From: Agarilytica sp045430285
Lineage (GTDB): Bacteria; Pseudomonadota; Gammaproteobacteria; Pseudomonadales; Cellvibrionaceae
DNA: 64,000 nt
NCBI GenBank assembly: GCA_045430285.1
Contig: JAILXV010000003.1
Location: 186,001 to 250,000, forward strand
Reading direction: 5' to 3'
The translations under genes and the position numbers were made by a program. Position 1 is the stretch's first letter. The number at the start of each line of letters is the position of its first letter. The notes beneath the pieces are model-generated. The model did no database searches. It saw nothing but the letters and a program-made list of their open reading frames with translations, and had not been told where the DNA came from. Shown one piece after another: positions 36,546-46,061 of this stretch.

Positions 36546-36577
36546 GAAAGCTCGGCTACATACGTAGTCGAGCTTTC
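36546..36577 (-). terminator. Intercistronic hairpin between pstS and pstC
   Basis: A 14-bp stem (one G-T pair) with a 4-base loop, from GAAAGCTCGGCTAC to GTAGTCGAGCTTTC, then a short T-rich run on the minus strand. Partial termination or 3'-end protection here would make pstS mRNA more abundant than pstCAB, as is common for binding proteins (inference). Confidence 0.7.
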
Positions 36578-36701
36578 ACATATTCCAAAACATGCGGGGC
36601 ATGCCGGAATAGGACCCTAAATTTGCGCGCAGTATAATCGACAAAGCACCAACCTGCTAACCAGGCTGGCGCTTGAATCACTCGAATATAGTGTCGCTAT
36701 G

Positions 36702-37748
36702 TTACAGAGACTTTAAAACCTCAGATTTTGCAACACGGCCGCCAATTTCTTTTCGCTTCTCGTCGCCAAGAGGAATCATGCCTTTTTCAGTCAAGTAGCC
36801 TTCTTCACCCCAGGCCTTTTCACTGGTGAATTCAGCCAAGTATTCGGTGATACCTGGGATCACACCCACATGATCTTTCTTTACGTAGAAGTACAGAGGA
36901 CGTGATACGGGGTAAGAGCCATCTGCAATTGTCTCAAATTCTGGCTCGTTACCATCGATGGTAGAGGCTTGCACTTTGTCGCTATTTTGATCCAGAAAGC
37001 TGAAGCCGAAGATGCCGAGCGCAGCCGGATTAGCGTTTAATTTTTGAACGATCAGGTTGTCGTTTTCACCCGCTTCAATGAAAGCGCCGTCTTCACGCAA
37101 AATATGACAGATTTCTTTGTAGCGAGACTTGTCAGTTTTCTTAAGCGCTTTGATAAAAGCAAAAGACTTACAACCACCTTCCATCGCAAGCTCAACAAAT
37201 GCGTCACGTGTGCCTGACGTTGAAGGAGGCCCTAGCACTTCAATACGCTTATTAGGTAACTTGGCGTTAATATCCGACCACTTGTTATATGGGTTATCGA
37301 TAAGTGTCGCGGAACCGTCTGGGTTCGGAACTTTCTTCGCCAATGCAAGGAAGATATCTTTACGAGTAAGCGCCACTTTCTCCGCTTTAACAGAGTTGGC
37401 CAGCACGATACCGTCGTACCCAATCAACACTTCAATGATCTGTTTTACGCCATTCGCTTGGCACATATCAAATTCAGATTGCTTGATACGACGAGATGCA
37501 TTGGACATATCTGGGTGCTGAACACCCAAACCCTTACAAAACTCTTTGAATCCACCGCCAGTGCCGGTGGATTCAACCGTAGGGGTCTTGAAGTTAGTCG
37601 TCTTACCGAAACGCTCTGCGACCACTTTAGAAAAGGGAAATACCGTAGAAGACCCTACGATACTGATGGAATCACGACCTGCCGCGAACGCTGTCACTGA
37701 TGACAAAAACGACACAGCGACGAAAGCACTAATCAATTTATTTTTCAC
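36702..37748 (-). CDS. pstS: Periplasmic phosphate-binding protein PstS
   Basis: A 349-residue binding protein. I start it at a GTG (37748) with GGAG eight bases upstream, giving a clean signal peptide (VKNKLISAFVAVSFL, cleaved near AFAAG). The longer frame to 37784 lacks one. Phosphate-contacting segments are visible: SIVGSSTVFPFSKVV, ESTGTGGGFKEFC and PPSTSGTRDAFVE. It has two lobes typical of the PstS/PBP type II fold. It heads pstSCAB-phoU and is preceded by two Pho-box regions (37799-37816 and 37828-37856), so it is very likely induced by PhoB under phosphate starvation. Confidence 0.96.
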   Translation of the reverse strand: MKNKLISAFVAVSFLSSVTAFAAGRDSISIVGSSTVFPFSKVVAERFGKTTNFKTPTVESTGTGGGFKEFCKGLGVQHPDMSNASRRIKQSEFDMCQANGVKQIIEVLIGYDGIVLANSVKAEKVALTRKDIFLALAKKVPNPDGSATLIDNPYNKWSDINAKLPNKRIEVLGPPSTSGTRDAFVELAMEGGCKSFAFIKALKKTDKSRYKEICHILREDGAFIEAGENDNLIVQKLNANPAALGIFGFSFLDQNSDKVQASTIDGNEPEFETIADGSYPVSRPLYFYVKKDHVGVIPGITEYLAEFTSEKAWGEEGYLTEKGMIPLGDEKRKEIGGRVAKSEVLKSL

Positions 37749-37798
37749 AGTTATACTCCGAGTGTATTGATGTAATAGGCGCATCTTAGGAGCAATCT

Positions 37799-37816
37799 AT
37801 GACACTTTTGTTACAG
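37799..37816 (-). promoter_or_regulatory. Pho box 1 before pstS
   Basis: On the minus strand CTGTAAC, AAAA, GTGTCAT: two PhoB half-sites spaced 4 bases (11-base period), with 5 of 7 and 6 of 7 matches to CTGTCAT. Confidence 0.75.
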
Positions 37817-37827
37817 CTCGCATTATT

Positions 37828-37856
37828 ATGACGGATTTAAGACGATTTTGTGACAG
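37828..37856 (-). promoter_or_regulatory. Pho box 2 before pstS (three half-sites)
   Basis: On the minus strand CTGTCAC, AAAA, TCGTCTT, AAAT, CCGTCAT: three half-sites at exact 11-base spacing, the geometry of tandem PhoB binding. It is just upstream of box 1 and between divergent pstS and dctQ, so it could affect either promoter. Confidence 0.7.
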
Positions 37857-37955
37857 CGCTATTTTCAACATCGGCGTCTTTGGCCCTTGCGCCTGAGATA
37901 GCGCTCCCTATACTTCTAACTTCTTCGATTAGCTTGCGCGAAACCGCCCCACGCC

Positions 37956-38477
37956 ATGACTGTATTTCAGAGCATCCACCAATCCCTTGAGCGCTTTAAT
38001 GTCGCGCTAGGTAAAGGCATTTCGTGGTTTGTGGCCCTTATGACCATTATTGTGGTGGGTATTGTGCTCACTCGTACACTCTTCAATACGGGCTCCGTTG
38101 CGGTTCAAGAAGTCATAAACTATCTGCACGCAACGTTATTTTTACTTCTGGTGACGTATACCGCCCAGCAAGATGGCCATGTGCGCGTGGATGTGTTTTA
38201 TCGCGGGTTTAACCAACACACCAAATCTTGGGTGAATGCCTGTGGTGCAGTGGTATTCCTTATACCGTTTTCCATCTTTCTGGTTGGCATTAGCTGGAAA
38301 TTTACTGCGGATGCCTGGTCGATCCTTGAGGGCTCTTCCAACCCAGGGGGCCTACCTGCTGTTTTCTTATTGAAAACCCTGATTCCCACGGCCGGTATCC
38401 TGCTTGGCACCTTTGGATTCACCCAGGCGCTTAGCGAACTGACCAACCTCACCTATCGCAATGACGATCAGGAATAA
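37956..38477 (+). CDS. TRAP transporter small permease (DctQ/FcbT2-type)
   Basis: A 173-residue protein with four predicted membrane helices. The region VQEVINYLHATLFLLLVTYTAQQDGHVRVDVFY is typical of the FcbT2-like DctQ branch (VRVDVFY box). In TRAP transporters it pairs with the large permease to move an organic acid using a Na+ gradient and a periplasmic binding protein. It is 23 bases before dctM; no ribosome-binding site is evident. The matching DctP is not adjacent: the best candidate is the FcbT1-like gene at 42519-43655. Confidence 0.9.
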   Translation: MTVFQSIHQSLERFNVALGKGISWFVALMTIIVVGIVLTRTLFNTGSVAVQEVINYLHATLFLLLVTYTAQQDGHVRVDVFYRGFNQHTKSWVNACGAVVFLIPFSIFLVGISWKFTADAWSILEGSSNPGGLPAVFLLKTLIPTAGILLGTFGFTQALSELTNLTYRNDDQE

Positions 38478-38500
38478 TACCTACCCACTCGGACCGCGAA

Positions 38501-39862
38501 ATGGCTGAATTACTTCCCCTCTTCATGTTCCTTGCTGTGTGCCTCGCGCTCATGGTCGGTTACCCCGTGGCATTTACACTCGCCGGCATCGCGCTGATCT
38601 TCGCCGGAATCGGCGTACTTTCGGGTAACTTTCAGGCCGAGTTTTTGCTCAATTACCCTGAACGCATATTCGGCACGATGACCAACACCACACTGGTCGC
38701 TGTGCCCTTATTTGTGTTTATGGGGGTAATCTTGGAGCGCTCTAAGATTGCAGAAGAACTATTGGAAAATATGGGAAGACTTTGCGGTCCGCTGCCTGCC
38801 GGTTTGGGCATATCCGTGGTACTCGTAGGCGCGCTGATGGCCGCCAGCACGGGTATTGTGGGTGCGACCGTTGTGACCATGGGCTTAATGTCATTGCCCA
38901 CCATGCTCAAACAAGGCTATTCCAGCTCACTATCCTGCGGCGCGATATGTGCGACAGGCACCCTTGGCCAAATTATTCCCCCATCTATCGCCCTGGTGTT
39001 ACTTGGCGACATTATTTCCAACGCTCACCAAGAAGCGCAACTATCGCTCAATATTTTCAACGCCTCACCTGTAACCGTGGGCGATTTGTTTTTGGGGGCG
39101 ATTATTCCTGGTGTACTGCTGGTCTTCGCGTATATCACTTATTTAATCGTATTAGGTATTCTTAAACCAGATGCCGTACCTCGTGTTAAGCACGAAACAC
39201 ATGCGAGTTTTTTAAGTCTTCTGAAAAGTATCGCGCCACCGATCCTGCTGATTGTGCTGGTGCTGGGCTCAATCGCTACCGGCACAGCAACACCCACTGA
39301 AGCCGCGGGCGTTGGTGCTGCAACAGCTTTCATCCTGGCCATTCTTAAAAAACAAATGGACTTCACCAAACTGCAAGATATTGTTGAGTCCACCGCAAAA
39401 ATCACGGTTATGGTGTTCGCGATTTTACTGGGCGCCTCGCTGTTCTCATTGGTATTTAACGGGCTCGGTGGTGATCATCTTATCGAACGTTTTTTCGATC
39501 ATTTACCAGGCGGTGTCTTCGGCGCGCTCGTGATCGTGATGCTGTTTATTTTTGTACTCGGCTTTATTCTCGATTTTATCGAGATCACCTTTATTATCGT
39601 GCCCTTAGTCGCGCCGGTATTACTGAAACTCGGCGTGGACCCTATCTGGCTGGGGATAATGATTGCGGTAAACCTCCAAACATCATTTTTGACGCCACCC
39701 TTCGGCTTCGCATTGTTCTATCTGCGCGGGGTCGCCCCAAATTCGATTCACACCTCTGCGATTTATCGTGGCGTTGTGCCCTTTATTGTGATCCAATTGA
39801 TGCTGCTTGCTGCACTCGCACAATGGCCCAACCTCGTCACTTGGTTGCCCAGTCAGTTTTAA
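38501..39862 (+). CDS. TRAP transporter large permease (DctM/FcbT3-type)
   Basis: A 453-residue inner-membrane protein with about 12 helices. Conserved DctM parts are YPVAFTLAGIALIF near the start, VPLFVFMGVILERS, AASTGIVGATVVTMG and GAICATGTLGQIIPPSIALVLLGD, with FILDFIEITFIIVPL near the end. It forms the substrate channel with DctQ. The length is normal, and it is likely co-transcribed with dctQ. The substrate cannot be assigned, although the FcbT type is often linked to keto acids, mannitol or aromatic acids. Confidence 0.92.
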   Translation: MAELLPLFMFLAVCLALMVGYPVAFTLAGIALIFAGIGVLSGNFQAEFLLNYPERIFGTMTNTTLVAVPLFVFMGVILERSKIAEELLENMGRLCGPLPAGLGISVVLVGALMAASTGIVGATVVTMGLMSLPTMLKQGYSSSLSCGAICATGTLGQIIPPSIALVLLGDIISNAHQEAQLSLNIFNASPVTVGDLFLGAIIPGVLLVFAYITYLIVLGILKPDAVPRVKHETHASFLSLLKSIAPPILLIVLVLGSIATGTATPTEAAGVGAATAFILAILKKQMDFTKLQDIVESTAKITVMVFAILLGASLFSLVFNGLGGDHLIERFFDHLPGGVFGALVIVMLFIFVLGFILDFIEITFIIVPLVAPVLLKLGVDPIWLGIMIAVNLQTSFLTPPFGFALFYLRGVAPNSIHTSAIYRGVVPFIVIQLMLLAALAQWPNLVTWLPSQF

Positions 39863-39954
39863 GTGCATAGTTTCGCTAAGCATTGACAGTGAGGCCTAAA
39901 AGGCCGGTACACGTCTCGTAACCGAACAATAATGAGAACACTAGAGATACCACC

Positions 39955-40347
39955 ATGTCCAACATAGACGAAGACCCCACACCGTCTGGAAACCTTGTAC
40001 TTCAGACGCTCGCAATGCCGAAAGACACCAATCCGAATGGTGATATTTTTGGCGGCTGGCTATTGGCACAAATGGATCTTGCTGGTGCTATCACTGCGCG
40101 CGAAATCGCCGCAGGGCGTGTCACGACTGTTGCGGTAGGCGAAATGGTGTTTTTACGGCCAGTGCCTGTTGGCGGCACCGTCAGCTGTTACTGTGAAGTG
40201 TTGGATGTTGGCCGTTCTTCGATTAAAACCCGTGTAGAGGTCTGGGTTAAACGTTATAACGAAGAACAACAGAAAGTCACCGACGGTGATTTCGTATTTG
40301 TTGCGATTGATGATAAAGGCCGCACGCGCCCAGTCAATAAAAACTAA
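39955..40347 (+). CDS. yciA: Acyl-CoA thioesterase, YciA type
   Basis: A 130-residue hot-dog-fold thioesterase. The motif GDIFGGWLLAQMDLAGAI holds the catalytic Asn/Asp-His-type site of the YciA/BFIT family, followed by TVAVGEMVFLRPVPVGG. YciA hydrolyses a broad range of acyl-CoAs and may help balance CoA pools or membrane acyl chains. The length is normal. It lies 92 bases after dctM and may be independently transcribed. It is convergent with pit; a hairpin separates them. Confidence 0.93.
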   Translation: MSNIDEDPTPSGNLVLQTLAMPKDTNPNGDIFGGWLLAQMDLAGAITAREIAAGRVTTVAVGEMVFLRPVPVGGTVSCYCEVLDVGRSSIKTRVEVWVKRYNEEQQKVTDGDFVFVAIDDKGRTRPVNKN

Positions 40348-40389
40348 GCTCGTTTTTGCATACCGTTACGGTTTAAACCCCTTCCCCGT

Positions 40390-40423
40390 AAAACAAAGGT
40401 GGACGTGCGCGACGCCACCTTAA
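40390..40423 (-). terminator. Terminator-like hairpin between yciA and pit
   Basis: AAGGTGG and CCACCTT form a stem with extra CGT/ACG pairing inside. On the minus strand it is followed by TGTTTTACG, a modest T-rich tail, so it likely ends the DUF47-pit transcript. Confidence 0.55.
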
Positions 40424-40461
40424 CCCGCTCACCCGCATGACATAAAAAAACAAAAGATCGC

Positions 40462-41736
40462 TTAACCAAATATTGCTTTAAGAATGAAGAAGAAGATAAC
40501 GGCTAACCCCGCACCCGCAGGCAGCGTCACGAGCCAGGAAAGAAAAATAGAACCAATAACACGTAGGTTAAGCGCGCCTATGCCTCGCGCCAATCCAACA
40601 CCGAGCACAGCCCCCACCAAAGTGTGAGTAGTAGAAATAGGCAACCCAATTCCCGACGCCACAACAACCGTTCCCGCGGCCCCCAGCTCGGCAGCAAAGC
40701 CCCGACTCGGCGTAAGTTCAGTGATCTTTTTCCCTATAGTCGCCATTACCTTAAAACCGTAGGTAGCTAAACCAAGTACGATACCACCGCCGCCAAGCAA
40801 TAAAATCCAGCTTGGCATAGCCGACTTGGACATGATTTCGCCTGAGCTGACGATAGACACAACAGCAGCCAATGGACCCACTGCATTGGCCACGTCATTT
40901 GAACCATGGGCAAACGCCATCGCACATGCCGTAAAAATCATTAACACTGCAAATACTTTTTCAACATTCGCAAATCGGTGCTCCGACTCTGCCGCTTCGT
41001 CAAATTCAACGCGATTCATAAGCCATATACCTACGAAAGCAACCAGCACGCCGACAATCGCGGCCATTCCTATCGATTCTACAAAACTCATTTTAACTGC
41101 AGCATCTTTGAACACGTGCTTAAGGCCTTTTAGGATAGTGACCATGGCGACCAAAAAGCCTACAGCGAACATATAAAAAGGGATATAGCGTTTTGCGCTT
41201 GCTAAAGGCGTGGCACTGTTGAAAATTAATCGCTGCACACTGACGAACAGACAAAATGAAATCGTCCCCGCTAATACTGGCGACACCACCCAGCTCGCAA
41301 CTATTTTGCCCACTTTTAACCAAGCCACTGCATCAAACGAAATACCAACCGCCGCAAATCCAACAATTGCCCCAACAATCGAATGTGTTGTCGATACCGG
41401 CCACCCCATAATACTGGCCACTAAAAGCCATGTACCTGCCGCCAGTAACGCAGCCAACATGCCATAAACTAAATAGTGAGGCGTATCGCCCAATAGTCCT
41501 GGGTCAATAATCCCCTTTCTAATTGTCGAGGTTACCTCCCCCCCTGCGAGGTAGGCGCCCAAAAACTCAAAGATCATCGCAATCACAATCGCTTGACGAA
41601 TGGTTAAAGCACCGGAACCTACGGACGTTCCCATTGCGTTCGCAACGTCATTTGCACCAACACCCCAGGCCATAAATACGCCAAACACGCAGGCTAAAAT
41701 AATTAATATTGAGCCGTATTCTGCCAACACAGACAT
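40462..41736 (-). CDS. pit: Inorganic phosphate transporter, Pit family
   Basis: A 424-residue inner-membrane Pit carrier with the PD001131-like repeats: GVGANDVANAMGTSVGSGAL near the start and AHGSNDVANAVGPLAA in the second half, each a phosphate/metal-binding repeat. A central cytoplasmic loop is present (HRFANVEKVF). Pit moves metal-phosphate complexes with the proton or Na+ gradient at low affinity. It follows the DUF47 gene by 43 bases, the usual DUF47-pit pairing. The length is shorter than E. coli PitA, as is normal for this branch. Confidence 0.94.
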   Translation of the reverse strand: MSVLAEYGSILIILACVFGVFMAWGVGANDVANAMGTSVGSGALTIRQAIVIAMIFEFLGAYLAGGEVTSTIRKGIIDPGLLGDTPHYLVYGMLAALLAAGTWLLVASIMGWPVSTTHSIVGAIVGFAAVGISFDAVAWLKVGKIVASWVVSPVLAGTISFCLFVSVQRLIFNSATPLASAKRYIPFYMFAVGFLVAMVTILKGLKHVFKDAAVKMSFVESIGMAAIVGVLVAFVGIWLMNRVEFDEAAESEHRFANVEKVFAVLMIFTACAMAFAHGSNDVANAVGPLAAVVSIVSSGEIMSKSAMPSWILLLGGGGIVLGLATYGFKVMATIGKKITELTPSRGFAAELGAAGTVVVASGIGLPISTTHTLVGAVLGVGLARGIGALNLRVIGSIFLSWLVTLPAGAGLAVIFFFILKAIFG

Positions 41737-41779
41737 CTGTACATTACCTTTATGGGTTTTAAAGACTTAAAACGATTAT

Positions 41780-42460
41780 TTATTTAGCGAGTAACAACAA
41801 CAGTCGGCTACCCACTTTTTGTGAACGATCGGCTAAGTCTCCAATCGTGTCGATGGTTTGATACAAAAACATTACATCAACGGGAGGTAATTCAGATTCA
41901 AGACTGAACAACAAAGCCCGAATAGCGACTTCATGCTCGTCCGCTTTATGTTCAAAATCATCTAGCTCACTGACAAGACGCTCAACGATATCAGCTTCAC
42001 GGCCACTAAAACCGGACTCTAATAATTCGTCCAACTCACCGATCGCTTTCAATGCCTTATCTGCGGTAGCCACGGAGGTTGCAACAAACTCAAGCATGAG
42101 AGTCTGCATGGCCTTAGGGATAGACATTTTTCGCCCGAGCATAATGCCGGCAATGTCTTTTGCTGTGTTTGCAATTTTATCTTGCTTGGTTAGTAGATCT
42201 AATAAATCGCTTCGAGGAACGGGCAAGAATAAACTTTTGGGAAGATGTAAACGCAATTCTTTTTTCAAGTCATCGGCTTTATTTTCAATGACACAAATAT
42301 CGTTATACTCCTCCTCCGCTTTTGCCCAGTCACCTGCGATTACCGCAGTAAAAAACGTTACCAATTCATCTGCTGCTGATACGGACACGGCCATATGCTC
42401 TTGCAGTGGCCGAATCGGTGAAGCGCCAAACAAATCTGCGAATGTGTTTTTTAATTTCAT
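41780..42460 (-). CDS. DUF47 PhoU-like regulator of Pit
   Basis: A 226-residue helical protein of the PhoU-like TIGR00153/DUF47 family, with metal-binding helix signatures (EYNDICVIENKADDLKKELR, then FEHKADEHEVAI). In characterised cases DUF47 genes are paired with pit and modulate uptake. It is upstream of pit in the same unit. The N-terminus FADLFGASPIRPLQEHM is the usual start of the family. Confidence 0.92.
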   Translation of the reverse strand: MKLKNTFADLFGASPIRPLQEHMAVSVSAADELVTFFTAVIAGDWAKAEEEYNDICVIENKADDLKKELRLHLPKSLFLPVPRSDLLDLLTKQDKIANTAKDIAGIMLGRKMSIPKAMQTLMLEFVATSVATADKALKAIGELDELLESGFSGREADIVERLVSELDDFEHKADEHEVAIRALLFSLESELPPVDVMFLYQTIDTIGDLADRSQKVGSRLLLLLAK

Positions 42461-42518
42461 AAGCGGTCTCTTATTAAGTCCGTATTTAATTTTTTATTCT
42501 ATTAACAACTATGTTTAT

Positions 42519-43655
42519 TTACTGTCGACGCTTACGATAATAGGCTTCTTCACTGACTTTATGATATTCGATTGCCTGATCCATAAACGTTTTATAGGAT
42601 TTATACACTCGCGCAAATACTGGGTCAGACGCCGCTAGCTCATCGTACAAATCCCAACTTACTTGTTCTAATCTCGCCAGAACTTCATCAGGGAAGGGGC
42701 GTACATCAATGCCATGCACATTTACAATTTCTTGTAAGGCAGAAAGGTTGCGAGCGGTAAATTCATCTAGCGAATCTTGATTGATCGCCTGAGCGGCTAC
42801 TTCAATAATTTTTTGTAGGTCTTTCGGCAGACTGTCAAAGGCGTCGCGATTAAAAATAAATTCAAACGACGGACCTGGCTCTTGCCAACCTGGGTAATAG
42901 TAATATTTGGCGATTTCGTGGAAGCCAAACGCTAGATCGTTGTACGGCCCGACCCATTCCGTTGCATCAATCACCCCCGACTGCAGCGAGGTATAGAGTT
43001 CGCCTCCAGGGATATTGACCGCAATGCCACCCGCCCGCGTTAGCACCTCCCCACCAAGACCTGGTAAGCGCATTTTTAGGCCTTGTATGTCATCAATAGA
43101 ATTGATTTCTTTGTTGAACCAGCCACCCATTTGCGTGCCAGTATTCCCGCCCAAAAAAGGGATAACATTAAAGGGTTCGTACAACTCGCGCCACAGCTCC
43201 ATACCACCGCCGTAACGCATCCAACCATTTTGCTCTTTTGCGCTCATCCCAAAAGGAATCGACGTAAAAAAAGGCGCCGCTAGCATTTTCCCTTTCCAGT
43301 AATAGGCCGAGCTATGCCCCGATTCAACACTCCCAGAAGAGACCGCACCGAAGACACCCAGCGCTGGAACAATTTCATTCGCGCCATAGACATCAATAAC
43401 AAGACGGCCATCGCTCATTTCTTCAACGATTTCAGCGAAGTTTTCCGTTGCCGCGCCCAAACCAGGAAAACGTTTGGGCCACGAAGTCACCATCTTCCAA
43501 CGGTAGATGGTGCTGCCATCATTACGACTATGGCTTTCAGAAGCGGAAGAAAAGTCAGCCACTTTGAACACGAGTAAAGCGAATAAGGTTACCGATGTCG
43601 CCAGTAAGGCGAGTATCGCGGCAGGCATCCACCAGGGGGAATATCGTACTTGCAT
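42519..43655 (-). CDS. TRAP transporter substrate-binding protein (DctP/FcbT1-type), membrane-anchored N-terminus
   Basis: A 378-residue binding protein. The N-terminus has one hydrophobic helix (about 10-32, AAILALLATSVTLFALLVF), possibly an uncleaved anchor. Then comes the DctP fold: YRWKMVTSWPKRFPGLGAAT, FIEIVEEMSDGRL-like, YYWKGK, GGWFNKEIN, LKMRLPGLGGEV, with the substrate arginine in KMRLPG. It belongs to the FcbT1/TakP-like group (mannitol, chloroaromatic or keto acids). The permeases at 37956-39862 are probably its partners although DUF47-pit and yciA lie between (inference). Confidence 0.9.
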   Translation of the reverse strand: MQVRYSPWWMPAAILALLATSVTLFALLVFKVADFSSASESHSRNDGSTIYRWKMVTSWPKRFPGLGAATENFAEIVEEMSDGRLVIDVYGANEIVPALGVFGAVSSGSVESGHSSAYYWKGKMLAAPFFTSIPFGMSAKEQNGWMRYGGGMELWRELYEPFNVIPFLGGNTGTQMGGWFNKEINSIDDIQGLKMRLPGLGGEVLTRAGGIAVNIPGGELYTSLQSGVIDATEWVGPYNDLAFGFHEIAKYYYYPGWQEPGPSFEFIFNRDAFDSLPKDLQKIIEVAAQAINQDSLDEFTARNLSALQEIVNVHGIDVRPFPDEVLARLEQVSWDLYDELAASDPVFARVYKSYKTFMDQAIEYHKVSEEAYYRKRRQ

Positions 43656-43821
43656 AGAGACTAAGGTAACTCGCTGAAGGTTATAGAGCGTAATAGGTTG
43701 AGAGGTGTAGCTTACCGCTAAACCTGAAGGTTATATATACGCAAAATCAAAATCTTACACCTGATGAAGGCCTTGCGCAGGGCCACTAGATTACCGCAAG
43801 CGGCGCTCTCAAAGATTCACT

Positions 43822-45996
43822 TTATAAAGGCTCTAGTTTAGCAAAACCCAATATTAAACGTTTGTAACCATGCTCATCAAAGTTCACATGGATCTCTGCT
43901 TTTGCGCCACTGCCAATAATTTGGATAACGACCCCTTCACCATACTTGCCATGCATAACTCGGCGACCCAGGGCGATACCTGGGTAATCGGGAAGATCGT
44001 CACTGAAACGGGTTTGGGAATAACTTACAGGGCGCGTCACGGTCGCCTTTATACGCACTTCTTGAATCAGTTCTTTCGGGATTTCGCGCACAAAGCGGGA
44101 AACAGAGTTAAATTTTTCTTCGCCGTACATACGGCGACTCTCGGCATATGAAATTACCAGCTTTCTCATTGCGCGCGTAATACCGACATAACAAAGCCGA
44201 CGCTCTTCTTCTAGGCGGTCAGGCTCTTCCAAGGACATTTTATGGGGAAAGAGGTTTTCCTCTACACCCGCCAAAAATACCATCGGAAACTCGAGGCCTT
44301 TGGCACTGTGCAAGGTCATCATTTGCACGGCATCTTCAAATTCATCCGCCTGTCCATCACCTGCATCCAAAGCCGCTCTATCCAAAAACGCTTGTACTGG
44401 GCTCACGTCGTCATCTTCAGGCTCAAAGACTCTGCAGGCATTTACCAATTCTTCCAAGTTTTCTACACGCGCCTGGCCCCGCTCGCCTTTTTCCATTTTA
44501 TGGAATTCCAGAAGACCGCTATCGTGAATAACACCGTTTACCAATTCAGCTAGGTTTTGCTCATCCGTGCCTGTACTCATATTATCAATCAGGGTGAAAA
44601 ACGCTTTTAATGCGTTGGCCGCACGCGCCGTAAATGCATTGTTATTGACCGCCCCAACAGCAGCTTCATACATTGCACAACCCTGTTCACGAGCAAACAA
44701 GCGAATCGTCTCTACGGTTTTGTTGCCAATGCCTCGCGTCGGTGTGTTGATGACACGTTCAAATGCGGCGTCATCATTGCGATTTTGTATCAGTCGTAAA
44801 TATGCCAAGGCATTTTTAATTTCTAAGCGTTCGTAGAAACGTACACCGCCGTATATACGGTACGGCATATTCTCGCGCAGCAACTCTTCTTCAAGCACGC
44901 GCGACTGCGCATTAGAACGATAAAGGATCGCGACTTCGTTAAGCGCGTGACCATCATTTCGCCAACTGTTAATGCGCTGCGTAATATAACGTGCTTCGTC
45001 TTGTTCATTAAACGCGGCATATAAATCAATGGGATCGCCGTCTTCGCCGCTGGTCCATAATGACTTACCAAGCCGACCAAAGTTATTGGCAATCACCGCA
45101 TTCGCCGCGTTAAGAATGTTGGCTGTCGAGCGGTAATTTTGCTCTAGCCGACAAACCCTTACCGGGGAAAAATCCTGCTCAAACTGCTGGATGTTTTCAA
45201 TTTTCGCACCCCGCCAACCATAGATCGATTGGTCGTCATCTCCCACAGCGGTAACGCGTGCGTTTTTACCGGCCAATACTTGTAACCAAGCATATTGAAC
45301 AGAGTTCGTATCTTGAAATTCGTCGACCAGAATAAACTTAAAGCGGCTTTGGTAGTGCGCCAACAGGTCTTGATTGTTAAGCCACAATTCGTGTGAGCGT
45401 AAAAGTAATTCAGCAAAGTCCACCATCCCGCCACGCGCGCAGGCCTCTTCGTAGGCGCTGTATACCATTTTCATGGTGGCTGTAAATGGATCATTCCCTT
45501 CTTGAATATACTGAGGCCTAACGCCTTCATCTTTTTTCCCGTTGATAAACCACTGCGCTTGTTTATAAGGGAAGCGTGTCTCATCGATATTAAGTGCTTG
45601 ATAGACCCGTTTAACCACACGGAGCTGATCATCGCTATCGAGGATTTGGAAATTTTCAGATAAGCCAGCTTGCTTCCAATGCGCCTTTAATAATCTATGA
45701 GCGATGCCGTGAAAGGTCCCCACCCACATCCCGCGCGACATTGATGCATGAGGAGAATCACCGAGTATGCTCCCCAAGCGCTCGCGCATTTCGCGCGCGG
45801 CCTTATTGGTAAAGGTGACGGCCATTATTTCGTGAGGGCGCAGCCCTTCGACAGAAATCAACCAGGCAATGCGATGCACAAGCACACGGGTTTTACCGCT
45901 GCCAGCACCGGCCAAAACAAGTTGGTTGGCAGGAGGCGCGCTTACGGCGGTGCGTTGCGCGTCGTTAAGATCATTGAGTAGTTCAGAAGCTTCCAT
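43822..45996 (-). CDS. uvrD: DNA helicase II (UvrD)
   Basis: A 724-residue superfamily 1A helicase. Walker A is AGAGSGKTRVL, motif II DEFQDTN, motif III GDDDQSIYGWRGA and motif VI YVGITRAMRKL. The C-terminal Tudor-like domain (GRRVMHGKYGEGVV) follows. The N-terminus SELLNDLNDAQRTAV matches UvrD rather than Rep. It unwinds DNA 3'-to-5' in nucleotide-excision and mismatch repair. It is transcribed alone. Confidence 0.95.
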   Translation of the reverse strand: MEASELLNDLNDAQRTAVSAPPANQLVLAGAGSGKTRVLVHRIAWLISVEGLRPHEIMAVTFTNKAAREMRERLGSILGDSPHASMSRGMWVGTFHGIAHRLLKAHWKQAGLSENFQILDSDDQLRVVKRVYQALNIDETRFPYKQAQWFINGKKDEGVRPQYIQEGNDPFTATMKMVYSAYEEACARGGMVDFAELLLRSHELWLNNQDLLAHYQSRFKFILVDEFQDTNSVQYAWLQVLAGKNARVTAVGDDDQSIYGWRGAKIENIQQFEQDFSPVRVCRLEQNYRSTANILNAANAVIANNFGRLGKSLWTSGEDGDPIDLYAAFNEQDEARYITQRINSWRNDGHALNEVAILYRSNAQSRVLEEELLRENMPYRIYGGVRFYERLEIKNALAYLRLIQNRNDDAAFERVINTPTRGIGNKTVETIRLFAREQGCAMYEAAVGAVNNNAFTARAANALKAFFTLIDNMSTGTDEQNLAELVNGVIHDSGLLEFHKMEKGERGQARVENLEELVNACRVFEPEDDDVSPVQAFLDRAALDAGDGQADEFEDAVQMMTLHSAKGLEFPMVFLAGVEENLFPHKMSLEEPDRLEEERRLCYVGITRAMRKLVISYAESRRMYGEEKFNSVSRFVREIPKELIQEVRIKATVTRPVSYSQTRFSDDLPDYPGIALGRRVMHGKYGEGVVIQIIGSGAKAEIHVNFDEHGYKRLILGFAKLEPL

Positions 45997-46061
45997 GGGG
46001 CCGCATTGTAGCAGCCCCCCTGTATAAAATCACAGTTTAATGTGGTTTCGCTGAGAAGGGA

